Shown here in pieces: positions 1 to 6,500 of a stretch of 8,285 bases of DNA. This DNA comes from Candidatus Brocadiales bacterium (GTDB taxonomy: Bacteria > Planctomycetota > Brocadiia > Brocadiales > Bathyanammoxibiaceae). Within the stretch, counting starts at the first letter, position 1; each line of letters opens with the position of its first letter. A program made the translations under genes and the position numbers. The stretch is from contig JAUQZZ010000087.1 in assembly GCA_030586765.1 (NCBI GenBank), positions 1 through 8,285 of the forward strand, written 5' to 3'. The notes under the pieces were generated by a model. It saw nothing but the letters and a program-made list of their open reading frames with translations. It was not told where the DNA came from and searched no databases.

Positions 1-1333
1 GGTAAATGATATCCAGGAGCCTCCCTAGCTCCTCAATAGTTATAGATAAGGGAGGCATAATGACTATTACATCCCCCAGGGGTCTGAGGAAGGCGCCCCT
101 GTTTCTTGCCTCAAGGGTTACCCTGTGTCCCACCCTCTCTTCAGCGGGAAATTTCTCTTTTGTCTTTTTATTCTTAACCAGCTCTATGCCTGCTATCAGG
201 CCGTACTGTCGGACATCTCCCACACCTTTTAGCTTCTTGAAGATGCTGAGCCGTTTTTCCAGGAGGGCTATCTTGGGCTGGACAGCTTCCAGAACAGAAT
301 CTCTCTCGAAGAGTTTTATACTGGCCAGGGCAGCGGCGCAGGCCAGGGGGTTTCCCGTATAGGTATGCCCGTGGAAGAAGGTCCTGGTTCTATCCCCAAG
401 GAAGGTGTTGTATATATCCTCTGTAACCAGTGTGGCCCCCAGGGGCATATAGCCCCCATTTATCCCCTTAGAAAGGGCCATAATGTCAGGGACGACCCCC
501 TCATGCTGGCAGGCAAACATCTTTCCTGTCCTGCCAAAGCCTGTCATGACCTCGTCTAGTATGAGGAGGATATTGTACTTAGTGCATAGTTCCCTAACCC
601 CCTTTAGGAAGCCATCAGGATGGACGATTATACCCCCTGCCCCCTGTATTAGAGGCTCCATGACCATGGCAGCTATATAGCCATGGTTTTTTGACATTAT
701 TTCTTCCAGTTTTTCCAGACAGGCCAGGTTGCACTTCTTGGGACTTTTCTTATGTAAAGGGCACCTGTAGCAGTAAGGGGAGGGTGCGAAGAGGGTCTCG
801 AAGAGGAGGGGACTATAAAGGCCGTGAAAGAGCTTTATCCCCCCTGTGCTTACCACCCCCAGGGTATCGCCGTGATAGCCGTGCTCCAGGGCCAGAAACT
901 TGGTCTTCCGTGGATGGCCCTTTAGCTGCCAGTATTGGAAGGACATCTTTATGGCCACCTCCACGGCAGTAGAGCCATTATCGGAGTAGAAGACCTTACT
1001 CAGACCCCTGGAGGAGATTTCAACCAATCTTTTTGCCAGCCGTATGGCAGGGACATTAGAAAGCCCAAGGAGGGTGGAGTGGGCTACCTTGCCTAACTGT
1101 GCCTTGATGGACTCATCTATCTCCTTTTTCCTGTGCCCGTGTATGTTGCACCAGAGGGAAGATACCCCATCTATATATTTATTGCCGTAGATGTCCTCCA
1201 GGGTTACCCCTTCGGCCTCTTCTATAATGACGGCTTTCTCCCCCAAGTAATCCTTCATCTGGGTGAAGGGATGCCAGACATAGGCTTTATCCCATTTTTC
1301 TAAAAGAAAAGGGGAGAGACTGTTTTTTCCCAT
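1..1333 (-). CDS. bioA: Adenosylmethionine-8-amino-7-oxononanoate aminotransferase, 3' end cut by window
   Basis: This is a cytosolic PLP enzyme of biotin synthesis that makes 7,8-diaminopelargonate from 7-keto-8-aminopelargonate with SAM as amino donor. I translated 444 codons from the ATG at 1333; the frame stays open to the window edge, so only the extreme C-terminus should be missing given the usual length of about 450. Visible landmarks are WHPFTQM near residues 20-26, HGYHGDT at 151-157, LDEVMTGFGRTG at 259-270 with the PLP-contacting Asp260, the Schiff-base lysine K289 in ALSKGINGG, and FHGHTYTGNP at 320-329. A Cys cluster (C188, C191, C201, C205) sits in the middle insertion. An in-frame TAG lies a few codons upstream and AAAAGG abuts the ATG, so the start is fairly secure although the Shine-Dalgarno spacing is poor. 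The four-helix-bundle insertion lies just upstream. The DNA was read directly from the reverse complement. Confidence 0.95.
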   Translation of the reverse strand, partial: MGKNSLSPFLLEKWDKAYVWHPFTQMKDYLGEKAVIIEEAEGVTLEDIYGNKYIDGVSSLWCNIHGHRKKEIDESIKAQLGKVAHSTLLGLSNVPAIRLAKRLVEISSRGLSKVFYSDNGSTAVEVAIKMSFQYWQLKGHPRKTKFLALEHGYHGDTLGVVSTGGIKLFHGLYSPLLFETLFAPSPYCYRCPLHKKSPKKCNLACLEKLEEIMSKNHGYIAAMVMEPLIQGAGGIIVHPDGFLKGVRELCTKYNILLILDEVMTGFGRTGKMFACQHEGVVPDIMALSKGINGGYMPLGATLVTEDIYNTFLGDRTRTFFHGHTYTGNPLACAAALASIKLFERDSVLEAVQPKIALLEKRLSIFKKLKGVGDVRQYGLIAGIELVKNKKTKEKFPAEERVGHRVTLEARNRGAFLRPLGDVIVIMPPLSITIEELGRLLDIIY

Positions 1334-1344
1334 CCTTTTATTTA

Positions 1345-1386
1345 CCAGTAAGCACTATACACTAGGCACTAAGCAGTAGGCACTCT
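1345..1386 (+). repeat. Left heptamer array, about six degenerate copies of GCASTAA
   Basis: Six contiguous 7-nt units in perfect register fill this stretch. Examples are CCAGTAA at 1345-1351, GCACTAA at 1366-1372 and GCAGTAG at 1373-1379. The pentamer GCACT recurs at 1352, 1366 and 1380, giving an additional 14-nt period, and TAGGCACT is repeated at 1363 and 1377. The array lies just downstream of the four-helix-bundle stop codon and just upstream of the bioA start. Confidence 0.75.
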
Positions 1387-1392
1387 TTACAG

Positions 1393-1767
1393 TTACTTCC
1401 GAGTGAACTTCTCAGACTTTTCAATCATTCCGTAAAGCATGCGGTTAATTTCATCGTATCCAGAAATAAGATTTTCATATTCTTTCATCTGTAGATAACC
1501 CGCATCTTTAGAAATATCTAACCAAACTTCCGTTTCACCCGCTTCTCCAGCGGCGTCAATAATCTTGCTGATGAACATTTTAGGATACTGTCTTTTCTTC
1601 CATGCCTCTGCTATATTAGCAGGAACGCTTCTTGATGATCTTCTAATCTGATCTACGAGTGAATATTTTTCTTCTTTTGGAAACGATTTGGTAATTTCAA
1701 AAATATTCATAGCTAACTTATACGATTGTTGAAAAACCTTCAAATCCTTATAACCACGATATGCCAT
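1393..1767 (-). CDS. Four-helix-bundle protein, 23S rRNA intervening-sequence (S23/IVP) family
   Basis: This 124-residue protein belongs to the family first found encoded in intervening sequences of 23S rRNA genes and related in fold to the Avd proteins of diversity-generating retroelements. The family signature is clear: an N-terminal YKDLKVFQQSYKLAM (residues 6-20), then FPKEEKYSLVDQIRRSSRSVP (29-49) and ANIAEAW (50-56), followed by long amphipathic helices to the C-terminus. Its length is typical. The protein is expected to be cytosolic, all-helical and oligomeric with a basic surface; its molecular role is not established. It is flanked by inverted heptamer arrays and interrupts an otherwise tightly packed operon. 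The codon choice is more AT-rich than in bioA or the SAM hydrolase, which supports acquisition. The ATG at 1767 has an AGAG-type ribosome site in the heptamer-derived leader. There is no rRNA gene here, so it is not an rRNA intervening sequence in this location. Confidence 0.9.
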   Translation of the reverse strand: MAYRGYKDLKVFQQSYKLAMNIFEITKSFPKEEKYSLVDQIRRSSRSVPANIAEAWKKRQYPKMFISKIIDAAGEAGETEVWLDISKDAGYLQMKEYENLISGYDEINRMLYGMIEKSEKFTRK

Positions 1768-1770
1768 TTG

Positions 1771-1805
1771 TCTCTACTTAGTCCTTACTGCAGACTGCTT
1801 ACTTT
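1771..1805 (-). repeat. Right heptamer array, about five degenerate copies of GCASTAA, inverted relative to the left array
   Basis: Read on the minus strand, five 7-nt units stand in register. They include GCAGTCT (1792-1798), GCAGTAA (1785-1791) and GGACTAA (1778-1784). The array forms the leader of the four-helix-bundle gene, runs up to the stop codon of the SAM hydrolase, and mirrors the array at 1345-1386. Confidence 0.7.
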
Positions 1806-2592
1806 ATTTGCGATAGCGGATAGTTACCTTCTCCCCTCTGGAAACGTTAAGCCTCTCCTTTGCACTGCCTTGGTTTATAGCTATCTCCAGGTGGCCCGAG
1901 CTCCCAAAGAGGGCCAGAAGGTCTCCTGGTCTACCGTCTTGATACGACCTGCTCAGCCTGTATATTTTATTATCACCTATGGTGATGGACAAGATTTCTG
2001 GGATTCCACTGACAAGGCCGTGGTTTATGTTGGTGATGAGATTGCCAAAACGGTCCACATGGATTACCTCCCCTCTCAGTATCCCTCCTGGTAACTGCAT
2101 GGGTCTTGGCAGTGCTATCTCTTTAATCTTTTCCAATCTCTCTCCCAGCTTAGAGGGATTAAGGCCCAGGGAGAGGTGTGCTGCCACAGGTGCAAAGATG
2201 TCTCTGCCGTGAAAGGTAGCACTCACCTCGGGTAGGAAGTATTTTTTGTTAGAGACATCCACCAAGAAGGTGGGCCTTTCCTTGGTGAGGACAAGGCCCA
2301 AGATGCCGTTATCGGGGGCCAGGAAGGTATGACTCTTAGTCCTTAGACAGATTATCCTTCTCTCACTCCCCACGCCAGGGTCTACCACCACTACGAAGAC
2401 AGTCTTGGGAGGGAAGTACTTATACGAAGAATAAAGGATATAGGCGCCTTCAAGGATATCCTGAGGGGCTACGTTATGGCAGAGGTCAACTATCTGCGCC
2501 TTTGGGTTAATGCCTGTTATAACACCCTTCATGGTGCCTACATACTCATCCTCTAGTCCAAAATCTGTTAACAGGACGATTAAGCTAGGCAT
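1804..2592 (-). CDS. SAM hydrolase (S-adenosyl-L-methionine hydroxide adenosyltransferase, DUF62 family)
   Basis: This cytosolic enzyme of 262 residues belongs to the family that attacks SAM with hydroxide to give adenosine and methionine. Family landmarks occur in order: LLTDFGLEDEYVGTMKGV (residues 7-24), VVDPGVGSERR (69-79), LAPDNGILG (91-99), TFHGRDIFAPVAAHLS (126-141) and VDRFGNLITNI (179-189). The Asp-Arg-His triad typical of the hydroxide-using members fits D71, R78 and H128, which argues against a fluorinase or chlorinase. The length is normal and no signal peptide is seen. It starts 13 nt after the stop of the radical SAM gene, with AAGG in that gap as a ribosome site. Its stop codon lies within the candidate duplicated 7-mer at the edge of the downstream insertion. 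Its physiological role is unclear; turnover of SAM beside SAM-using enzymes is an inference. Confidence 0.93.
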   Translation of the reverse strand: MPSLIVLLTDFGLEDEYVGTMKGVITGINPKAQIVDLCHNVAPQDILEGAYILYSSYKYFPPKTVFVVVVDPGVGSERRIICLRTKSHTFLAPDNGILGLVLTKERPTFLVDVSNKKYFLPEVSATFHGRDIFAPVAAHLSLGLNPSKLGERLEKIKEIALPRPMQLPGGILRGEVIHVDRFGNLITNINHGLVSGIPEILSITIGDNKIYRLSRSYQDGRPGDLLALFGSSGHLEIAINQGSAKERLNVSRGEKVTIRYRK

Positions 2593-2605
2593 CTTTTAAG
2601 ACCTT

Positions 2606-3640
2606 CTATACACCCACGATAGGAATGGGGTTGCCGCAAAATGTACACTTGCCATTCTCTATCCCATGGACAGTGGTGTAGTAGCCAATCCTCTCGATGA
2701 GGAGGGCCTCACACTTATTGCAGTAGGTATTCTCTCCAGGGTGTTCTGGCACGTTGCCTATATATACAAAGTCCAGACCCGCGTCCTTACCTATTCCCCA
2801 GGCCTCCTCAAGCTTTTCTATAGGGGTGGGTGACAGATGGGAGAGTTCCAGGTAAGGGTAGAATCGGGTGACATGCCATGGAGTCTCTTTACCCAGGTTT
2901 TCCAGTATAGTCTTTGCGATGTCCTTGAGCTCTTCTGGGCTGTCGTTATATCCAGGCACTATATTAGTTACCATTTCCACATGCATCTTCCACCGTTTCT
3001 TAGCCCTTATAGTGGCGTCCAGGACAGGTCTTGGGTCCTTTATCTTGGCCACCTCTTTATAGAAGCGGCTGCCCTCTATCCTGCCCTTTATATCCACACG
3101 ATAGGCATCCAGGTAAGGGCCGATGGCGTCCAGGGCCTCCTTTTCCACATAACCATTGGTTACAAAGACGGTATAAAGACCCTTACTCTTGGCCAGCCTG
3201 GCACCGTCAATGGCATATTCCATCCATATTGTTGGTTCATTATAGGTCCAGGCAACACCCTGACAGTTGGTTTTCTGCGTATAGGCCACCAGTTCTTCTG
3301 GGGAAAGGGCTACCGTTCTTTGTGAGGTCTGCTCCAGTCTGGCATGGGCTATCTGCCAGTTCTGACAGTCTCCACACCGCATATTACAGCCCAGGGCCCC
3401 TATAGAGTATACCAGGCTACTGGGATGGAAGTGAAAGAGGGGCTTCTTCTCTATGGGGTCTACACAGGCAGAGGAGACACATCCATAAATAAGGGAATAC
3501 AGCTTTCCGTCTATATTTCGCCTGACCCCGCAGAATCCTAACCTCCCTGGGGCAATGATGCAGTGATGGGGGCACAGAAAGCAGTGGACCTTACTATCCT
3601 CTCCAGCAGCCTCCCAGAATAGGGCTTCGTGTTTGAACAT
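2606..3640 (-). CDS. amrS: AmmeMemoRadiSam-type radical SAM enzyme (AmrS)
   Basis: The protein has 344 residues and the AmrS architecture. An N-terminal Cys-rich segment (C20, C23, C27, C37) comes first, followed by the radical SAM motif C85-x3-C89-x2-C92 in GALGCNMRCGDCQNWQI. YNEPT is at 133-137, a SAM-binding barrel continues through VTNGYV, and the C-terminal metal-binding segment has C307-x2-C310 and C332-x2-C335. It is expected to hold a [4Fe-4S] cluster, act in the cytosol and need low oxygen. In many genomes AmrS travels with AMMECR1 and MEMO1 homologues; neither is visible here, and the reaction of this family is not settled. The gene follows the metallo-beta-lactamase gene with a one-base gap (TGA-A-ATG), so translational coupling is likely; a Shine-Dalgarno sequence is weak. 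An activating enzyme of the pyruvate formate-lyase type is the main alternative, but length and terminal Cys motifs favour AmrS. Confidence 0.9.
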   Translation of the reverse strand: MFKHEALFWEAAGEDSKVHCFLCPHHCIIAPGRLGFCGVRRNIDGKLYSLIYGCVSSACVDPIEKKPLFHFHPSSLVYSIGALGCNMRCGDCQNWQIAHARLEQTSQRTVALSPEELVAYTQKTNCQGVAWTYNEPTIWMEYAIDGARLAKSKGLYTVFVTNGYVEKEALDAIGPYLDAYRVDIKGRIEGSRFYKEVAKIKDPRPVLDATIRAKKRWKMHVEMVTNIVPGYNDSPEELKDIAKTILENLGKETPWHVTRFYPYLELSHLSPTPIEKLEEAWGIGKDAGLDFVYIGNVPEHPGENTYCNKCEALLIERIGYYTTVHGIENGKCTFCGNPIPIVGV

Positions 3641-3641
3641 T

Positions 3642-4382
3642 TCACTTGTAATTTAAGACTACTATCTGGAGACCTTCGGGTAAGCCCTCCTTGCTTATGG
3701 TAAAAGTGTTGCCGCTAATGGTTCTTGCGTTCGTCTTTCCCTCGATGAATCTCTTCACGCTGTAGATATTAAACTTGCTTGCATCGGTGCGGTAGTGCAT
3801 GGGGACAGCTACCTGGGGATTTAGCTGATTCAAGACTGCGGTAGCCTCCTTTGCATCTATGGTAGATATGCCTCCTACAGGTATTAGCACCACATTCACT
3901 TCTCCTACGGCCGCTATCTGCTCACTGGTAAGAAGATGACCCAGGTCTCCCAGATGGGCTATCCTTAGGCCGTCCATAACAAAGACAAAGACAGAATTTT
4001 TACCTTCTTCTCTACCTTGAAGCTTGTCATGATATGTGCCCACATTATATATCTTGACATCTTTTACGGTCTCTTCCACTTTCTGCCAGTCTTTAGCATA
4101 AGGACTTAACCCCCTTAGGACCCTTGGGATGTCCTTATAAGGGCGGACATAGTTGTGGTCAAAATGTTCGTGGCTAATAGTTATTATATCAGGGTTAACC
4201 TCTGGTAAAGGATAGCCCGTTTCTTCGCCTAGGGGGTCGGTTAGTATCGTTGTACCTTGTGAGGATTGGATTAAAAAGCAGGCGTGCCCGAACCACTTTA
4301 TTGTTACCTCTCCCGCTACACAGGTTATACTTTCTAGCAGAAATAGGCTAAGGAATAGGAGGAACAATAAGACCTTTTTCAT
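3642..4382 (-). CDS. Exported metallo-beta-lactamase-fold hydrolase (UlaG-like)
   Basis: The precursor has 246 residues. Residues 1-24 look like a signal peptide: two lysines, then a hydrophobic run VLLFLLFLSLFLL, and a probable signal peptidase I site near CVAG-EV. A Cys at 21 lacks a good lipobox, so a lipoprotein is less likely. The mature part begins with IKWFGHACFLI and TILTDP, then has the metal-binding HEHFDH (H71, H73, D75, H76). It continues with H118 in TYHDK, D146 in AHLGDLGH and H197 in PMHYR, a full set of metal ligands. Substitution patterns resemble the L-ascorbate-6-phosphate lactonase-like (UlaG/UPF0173) branch; the substrate cannot be told. It would act in the periplasm or outside the membrane, unlike the cytosolic enzymes around it. 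Its ATG overlaps the stop of the small cysteine-rich gene as ATGA, which suggests coupled translation. Confidence 0.88.
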   Translation of the reverse strand: MKKVLLFLLFLSLFLLESITCVAGEVTIKWFGHACFLIQSSQGTTILTDPLGEETGYPLPEVNPDIITISHEHFDHNYVRPYKDIPRVLRGLSPYAKDWQKVEETVKDVKIYNVGTYHDKLQGREEGKNSVFVFVMDGLRIAHLGDLGHLLTSEQIAAVGEVNVVLIPVGGISTIDAKEATAVLNQLNPQVAVPMHYRTDASKFNIYSVKRFIEGKTNARTISGNTFTISKEGLPEGLQIVVLNYK

Positions 4383-4558
4383 CTCTGTATACCTCTCTCT
4401 CTACCTTGGTCTTTTTGCTTCAAGAAGAAAGGACAGTACATCCAACAAGTTATCTTAATCACCCTGTATTGACCACAGCAGTAGGGACAGAGCCAATCGC
4501 CCAGTACCAGGCAAAGCCTCTCTGCCAGGGGTCTCCCACAAAAGGCGCAGCCAGTCAT
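4379..4558 (-). CDS. Small cysteine-rich, probably zinc-binding protein of unknown function
   Basis: Starting at the ATG at 4558 gives 59 residues with eight cysteines: C4-x2-C7, C16, C24-x2-C27-C28, C38-x3-C42. The core CPYCCGQYR followed by ITCxxxC resembles short CPxCCGxxR..I.C...C segments that I have seen in uncharacterised bacterial proteins; it would suit one or two zinc sites. A longer frame from 4618 exists but would overlap nadE by 47 bases. The 4558 ATG has a strong GGGGAGAG ribosome site in the 13-nt gap after the nadE stop, so I chose it. The stop overlaps the next gene's start as ATGA, so it is probably co-translated with the exported metallo-hydrolase. I do not recognise a named family, and no signal peptide is visible. 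Tight fit within the operon and the Cys pattern make a real gene likely. Confidence 0.7.
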   Translation of the reverse strand: MTGCAFCGRPLAERLCLVLGDWLCPYCCGQYRVIKITCWMYCPFFLKQKDQGRERGIQR

Positions 4559-4571
4559 GCCTCTCTCCCCT

Positions 4572-6179
4572 CTAGTACCTGTAACCTTGGGCAATAGGCA
4601 TCCTTCTGCCAGAGCCAAAGGCCTTAGAGGTTATCCTTAGGGCCGGAGGCGCCTGCTTCCTCTTGTATTCATTTCTGTCCACCATTTCAATAACGCGCCG
4701 CACTGTAGACTCATCGTACCCTAAGGTGACAATCTCTTCTGGCTCCTTAGCCTCCTCTACGTAGGCCTTGAGGATGCCGTCCAGGATGGGATAGGGAGGC
4801 AGTGTATCCTGGTCTGTCTGGTTAGGCTTCAGCTCAGCGGAGGGGACTTTTTCTATGATAGTCCTGGGAATTATCTCCCTCTCATGGTTGATATAGTTTA
4901 CCAAATCGTAGACCATGGTCTTTGGCACGTCAGCTATCGCCGCAAAGCCCCCGGAGAGGTCGCCATAAAGGGTACAGTAACCACAGGCTAGCTCAGACTT
5001 GTTTCCAGTGGCCACCACTAGGTGGCCAAATTTGTTGGATAGGCTCATAAGGATACTGCCCCTTATCCTGGCCTGGAGGTTCTCTTCTGCCACGCCGAAG
5101 GGGAGACCCTTAAACTCCTCCCGGAAGGTTTCCATATATTTCTCGTATAATCCCTGAATAGGTATTACCTTCAGTGGTATGCCCAATATCTGGGTCAGTT
5201 TCTTTGCGTCCTCAACACTGCCCTTTGATGAGTACTGGGACGGCATGGACACCCCTGTAACGTTCTTGACGCCCAGGGCCTCTATGGTGATACAGGCTAC
5301 TACTGCAGAGTCAACCCCGCCGCTTAGCCCGATGATGGCCGTCTTGAACCCACACTTCCTGGCGTAATCTCTTAGACCCAGTACCAGGGCCTTATAGACG
5401 GATTCAGTAGGTTTGACCTCCCCTGGACGCAGTTCCTTTGGAGGCGCTTTGAGGTCTACTACCAGGAGGTCTTCTTCGAAGTCCTTAGCTTGTGCTATAA
5501 CCCTGCCCCAGTGGTCTATTACGCAGCTACCCCCATAGTAGACCAGCTCATCGTTTCCTCCCACCTGATTCACATGCACAAGGTCAACATTGTAGAGGGC
5601 GGCCCTTTGGGAAAGGGTCTTTAGCCTCCCTTTATATTCCTCCAGGGAAAAGGGGTTGGCAGCCAGGTTTATTATGAGTCTCGCCCCCTGACCGATAAGG
5701 GTATTCACGGGACCAGCGTCCTTTAAGAACTCCTCCCCTATGGCCAGGCCTATCCTCCTCCCCATAAATTCGATAATAGAGATAACAGGGTCTGACTCAA
5801 AATATCTCGCCTCATCAAAGACATCGTAGGTGGAGAGGAGGGATTTGTGGTGTACAGACTCTATCTTTTTGTCTTTGATGAATGCTGCGGCGTTGTAGAG
5901 GATTTTGCCCCTTTTAGTGTGATTCCTGTCAGCAAATCCGATAATGGCGGCTATACCTGCTGTCTTTTCTGCTACCTGCTCCAGGGCCTTTAGATTATCG
6001 AGAATGACCCCAGGGTTTTCCAGAAGGTCTTTTGCAGGAGAGCCTACAATAGCCATTTCAGGGAAGACCACCAGGTCAGCTCCCTGAGCCTTAGCGGATT
6101 TTATGGCAGCAGTAATCATCTGTACGTTTTCTTTGAAGGCTGCCACCGTGGGATTTATCTGTGCAAGGGCTATCTTCAT
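4572..6179 (-). CDS. nadE: NAD synthetase with N-terminal nitrilase-like domain (glutaminase Cys apparently lost)
   Basis: This is the last step of NAD synthesis: nicotinate adenine dinucleotide is amidated using ATP. The 535-residue protein has a nitrilase-type amidase domain (about 1-260) and a C-terminal synthetase domain (about 261-535). The synthetase part is intact: the ATP-binding loop GLSGGVDSA at 284-292, KSELACGYCTLYGDLSGGFA at 394-413, and ELKPNQTDQDTLPPYPILD at 449-467. In the amidase part Glu41 (FPEM) and Lys112 (HKSLLSTYDVFDEARYF) of the triad are present. The expected Cys, normally in an ICED(I/L)W context, is Gly148 (AIGEEF); the codon is GGG. Glutamine use is therefore doubtful and free ammonia may be the donor. 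The gene follows DUF2283 after 18 nt. A decayed copy of its 5' end lies after pncB, indicating that the two NAD genes were once directly coupled. Confidence 0.93.
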   Translation of the reverse strand: MKIALAQINPTVAAFKENVQMITAAIKSAKAQGADLVVFPEMAIVGSPAKDLLENPGVILDNLKALEQVAEKTAGIAAIIGFADRNHTKRGKILYNAAAFIKDKKIESVHHKSLLSTYDVFDEARYFESDPVISIIEFMGRRIGLAIGEEFLKDAGPVNTLIGQGARLIINLAANPFSLEEYKGRLKTLSQRAALYNVDLVHVNQVGGNDELVYYGGSCVIDHWGRVIAQAKDFEEDLLVVDLKAPPKELRPGEVKPTESVYKALVLGLRDYARKCGFKTAIIGLSGGVDSAVVACITIEALGVKNVTGVSMPSQYSSKGSVEDAKKLTQILGIPLKVIPIQGLYEKYMETFREEFKGLPFGVAEENLQARIRGSILMSLSNKFGHLVVATGNKSELACGYCTLYGDLSGGFAAIADVPKTMVYDLVNYINHEREIIPRTIIEKVPSAELKPNQTDQDTLPPYPILDGILKAYVEEAKEPEEIVTLGYDESTVRRVIEMVDRNEYKRKQAPPALRITSKAFGSGRRMPIAQGYRY

Positions 6180-6180
6180 G
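6154..6180 (-). repeat. Right-hand parent copy of a 27-nt direct repeat (true nadE start)
   Basis: This stretch encodes MKIALAQI of nadE, plus one base before its ATG. It matches 6817-6843 at 23 of 27 positions: a block of 13 identical bases, five mostly different, then nine identical. The two copies are 663 nt apart and bracket the DUF4258/DUF2283 cassette. Confidence 0.75.
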
Positions 6181-6197
6181 CTTGATTAGTATGACCT

Positions 6198-6500
6198 TTA
6201 TCTTACTTGTCTAGTGGATTTTTTTGCTTTTTTCCGAAAGGTAAAGATAGTGGGAACGTGACCCTTCCTAGCCCAAGTAGTGGCGGACTTCTTTTTTTCT
6301 CGTACGATGGCAAGGTCTATTAAGTCCATAGGATCCTTTGTCGTACGTTTGCTAGCATCTAATATTTCTATGGCTACAATTTTTTTGTCTCTTGAGTAAT
6401 CAATAATTATGCCATCCAACTCTAAGGAGTCTTTGATTTCTACTTTGGGAAGGAACTCTATATTGAGAACGTCATGAGTGGGGTCGTATTCAATCTTCAT
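6198..6500 (-). CDS. DUF2283 domain protein, partner of DUF4258 (antitoxin-like)
   Basis: This 100-residue protein begins MKIEYDPTHDVLNIEF and continues with IIIDYSRDKKIVAIEILDAS (residues 31-50), the core of DUF2283, a small beta-rich domain. The usual domain is about 50-65 residues; here a very basic tail from residue 66 on, rich in Lys and Arg, extends it and could bind nucleic acid. Its ATG overlaps the DUF4258 stop as ATGA, with AAGGGG as ribosome site within the upstream gene's end. DUF4258/DUF2283 pairs are common in bacterial genomes and have been proposed as toxin-antitoxin-like modules; activity here is inferred, not seen. The pair interrupts the two NAD genes and its codon use is more AT-rich than theirs. 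The next gene, nadE, begins 18 nt downstream, so transcription through this pair probably reaches nadE. Confidence 0.85.
   Translation of the reverse strand: MKIEYDPTHDVLNIEFLPKVEIKDSLELDGIIIDYSRDKKIVAIEILDASKRTTKDPMDLIDLAIVREKKKSATTWARKGHVPTIFTFRKKAKKSTRQVR

Larger units (their letters stand above)
1337..1809 (-). mobile_element. Putative small insertion carrying a four-helix-bundle gene, flanked by inverted heptamer arrays
   Basis: The unit of about 470 bp lies exactly between the SAM hydrolase stop codon and the bioA start. It contains one gene (1393-1767) and, at each end, an array of 7-bp repeats in opposite orientation. The outer 30 nt of the two ends, 1347-1376 and 1774-1803, match as inverted repeats at 23 of 30 positions, including the terminal 8 nt AGTAAGCA/TGCTTACT. 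The 7-mer TTTATTT occurs at 1337-1343 and at 1803-1809 as a candidate target duplication; it is low complexity, and the right copy shares one base with the inverted repeat. The body is visibly more AT-rich than its neighbours. No transposase is present, so mobility would have to be supplied in trans or by an unknown mechanism. The sequence relations are observed; mobility is inferred. Confidence 0.5.

Noticed and set aside
6..972. Plus-strand open frames at 6-362, 365-559, 483-680 and 691-972
   Set aside because: They lie opposite bioA, whose minus-strand translation shows all family motifs; the plus-strand products have no recognisable domain.
1345..1390. Heptamer array as a rho-independent terminator or CRISPR remnant
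   Set aside because: It has no GC-rich hairpin with a T-run, and the 7-nt contiguous units have no spacers.
1393..1767. Four-helix-bundle gene as Avd of a diversity-generating retroelement
   Set aside because: No reverse transcriptase, template repeat or variable repeat is present, and the neighbours are plain metabolic genes.
1804..2592. DUF62 protein as a SAM-dependent halogenase (fluorinase or chlorinase)
   Set aside because: The Asp-Arg-His set (D71, R78, H128) of hydroxide-using members is present, and nothing in the neighbourhood suggests halometabolite synthesis.
2606..3640. Complete AmmeMemoRadiSam system
   Set aside because: Only the radical SAM component is in the window; no AMMECR1 or MEMO1 domain was found on either strand.
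3642..4382. Metallo-beta-lactamase-fold protein as a lipoprotein
   Set aside because: The residues before Cys21 (SIT) are a poor lipobox; a signal peptidase I site a few residues later fits better.
4379..4618. Longer 79-residue version of the small cysteine-rich protein
   Set aside because: It would overlap nadE by 47 bases, and the internal ATG at 4558 has a strong ribosome site and a natural 13-nt spacing.
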